Shown: piece after piece, positions 6,025-6,499 of the stretch | How the letters are laid out: every line of letters begins with the position of its first letter | Numbering within the stretch: position 1 is the stretch's first letter | Assembly: GCA_964495905.1 (NCBI GenBank) | Contig: CAZBWN010000018.1 | Location: 1 to 6,499, forward strand | Length of the DNA stretch: 6,499 bases | Direction: 5' to 3' | From: CAJBLF01 sp964495905 | Lineage (GTDB): Bacteria > Patescibacteriota > Gracilibacteria > Absconditabacterales > Absconditicoccaceae | The notes under the pieces: model-generated | The model's database searches: none | What the model was told of the DNA's origin: nothing | The model's input: only the letters and a program-made list of their open reading frames with translations | Position numbers and translations under genes: made by a program

Positions 6025-6240
6025 ATGGAAGAAAACACAATCACCTATACAGCAAAACCCCTAAGAGGAGGCTGGTATGCAATCTACAAAAATTGGATTC
6101 CCACAGAACCCAACAAACCAGGAGTTGGCTATAGTCACCCCAAAAGAAAACAAAAGCAACGGGTCCTAAAGACAAAAAATCCCAAGAAAGTTATTTTTTC
6201 CTTGGAAAAACAGATCCCTATCCCAAAAAGACAGGAATAA
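6025..6240 (+). CDS. Small basic hypothetical protein
   Basis: A 71-residue reading frame starts 31 bases after rsuA and ends 26 bases before a strong terminator, which suggests it is the last gene of the rsuA transcript. I do not recognise it. The N-terminal third has ITYTAKPLRGGWYAIYKNW; the rest is rich in Lys, Arg and Pro, with the basic patch HPKRKQKQRVLKTKNPKK near the middle, compatible with nucleic-acid or ribosome contact. There is no membrane segment and no UGA codon. ATG 6025 is chosen over an upstream ATG at 5977 because the longer form would overlap the end of rsuA. It could be a chance frame, but position and terminator favour a gene. Confidence 0.55.
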   Translation: MEENTITYTAKPLRGGWYAIYKNWIPTEPNKPGVGYSHPKRKQKQRVLKTKNPKKVIFSLEKQIPIPKRQE

Positions 6241-6266
6241 AAAACCACTCTTATACATTACCCACT

Positions 6267-6295
6267 CATCACCGTTTTCGGTGATGTTTTTTTTT
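6267..6295 (+). terminator. Intrinsic terminator after the rsuA block
   Basis: CATCACCG (6267-6274), loop TTTT and CGGTGATG (6279-6286) form a perfect 8-bp stem followed by nine T. It closes the rsuA and small-protein transcript. Confidence 0.93.
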
Positions 6296-6324
6296 AATGC
6301 AAATAAAAAAAATGATAAATGCCT

Positions 6325-6499
6325 ATTTTTAAAAAATGAAAGGGAATCGTAAATGAAGAAACAGTCAATGCTCTTTGGTTCTTTATAAGATGTCTGAGCC
6401 GGATACATTCTAAAAAAGCAAACTGAATGGTGTAGCGAGTTTTATAAAGAACTAGACCTTTTGCATACTTTTGGGTCAATGCCAAAAGTATGTCTCCGA
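6325..6499 (+). repeat. Interspersed repeat, copy C (right end cut by window)
   Basis: The left 41 bases (6325-6365) match copy B with one mismatch. The right part carries the CATACTTTTGG/CCAAAAGTATG hairpin (6464-6474 with 6482-6492), then GTCTCCGA at the window edge. The interior differs from copy B and holds its own inverted repeat, GTTCTTTATAA (6378-6388) with TTATAAAGAAC (6442-6452). So the ends are conserved and the interior is variable. No gene is visible here. Confidence 0.8.

Noticed and set aside
1..6499. CRISPR array
   Set aside because: The repeats are few, far apart and of unequal structure, with no regular spacer pattern.

Overview
The window reads as AT-rich bacterial chromosome from a lineage that decodes UGA as glycine (genetic code 25), which points to Gracilibacteria (BD1-5/GN02) or Absconditabacteria (SR1) of the Candidate Phyla Radiation. 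Under the standard code three conserved genes look shattered. With UGA = Gly each becomes one full-length protein, and 19 in-frame UGAs fall inside them, many at glycines that are conserved in the families: the adenylate-binding SSGTTG loop of a GH3 enzyme, the PGMQGGPH motif of serine hydroxymethyltransferase and the GRLDADTTGL motif of an RsuA-type pseudouridine synthase. All six confident genes end in TAA. The sequence does not decide between the two phyla, and no tRNA gene lies in the window.

Layout. 1-80 is a copy of an intergenic repeat. 226-1752 (+) is a GH3-family acyl-adenylating amide synthetase. 1849-2754 (+) is a membrane-anchored C39-like cysteine peptidase with a promoter in front and a strong intrinsic terminator behind (2769-2795). 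2818-3135 holds the longest copy of the repeat and no confident gene. 3179-3619 (-) is a Lys/Glu-rich protein of unknown function with its own terminator (3149-3173). 3620-3886 is a very AT-rich divergent control region with overlapping promoter-like elements on both strands and a long leader. 3887-5167 (+) is glyA. 5181-5263 is a palindromic REP/MITE-like element. 5307-5993 (+) is rsuA, followed by a small basic hypothetical protein (6025-6240) and an intrinsic terminator (6267-6295). 6325-6499 is a third repeat copy that runs off the window.

How the genes fit together. glyA supplies one-carbon units and glycine, and rsuA modifies 16S rRNA; both are housekeeping genes. The GH3 enzyme and the C39-like protein form a separate same-strand pair bounded by repeat copies and may act together on amide-linked small molecules or peptides, but this is inference. 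None of the genes has a clear Shine-Dalgarno sequence. The main points for follow-up are the recoding and its patchy distribution, the hairpin-bearing repeat family whose copies separate the gene blocks, and the unusual GH3/peptidase neighbourhood.
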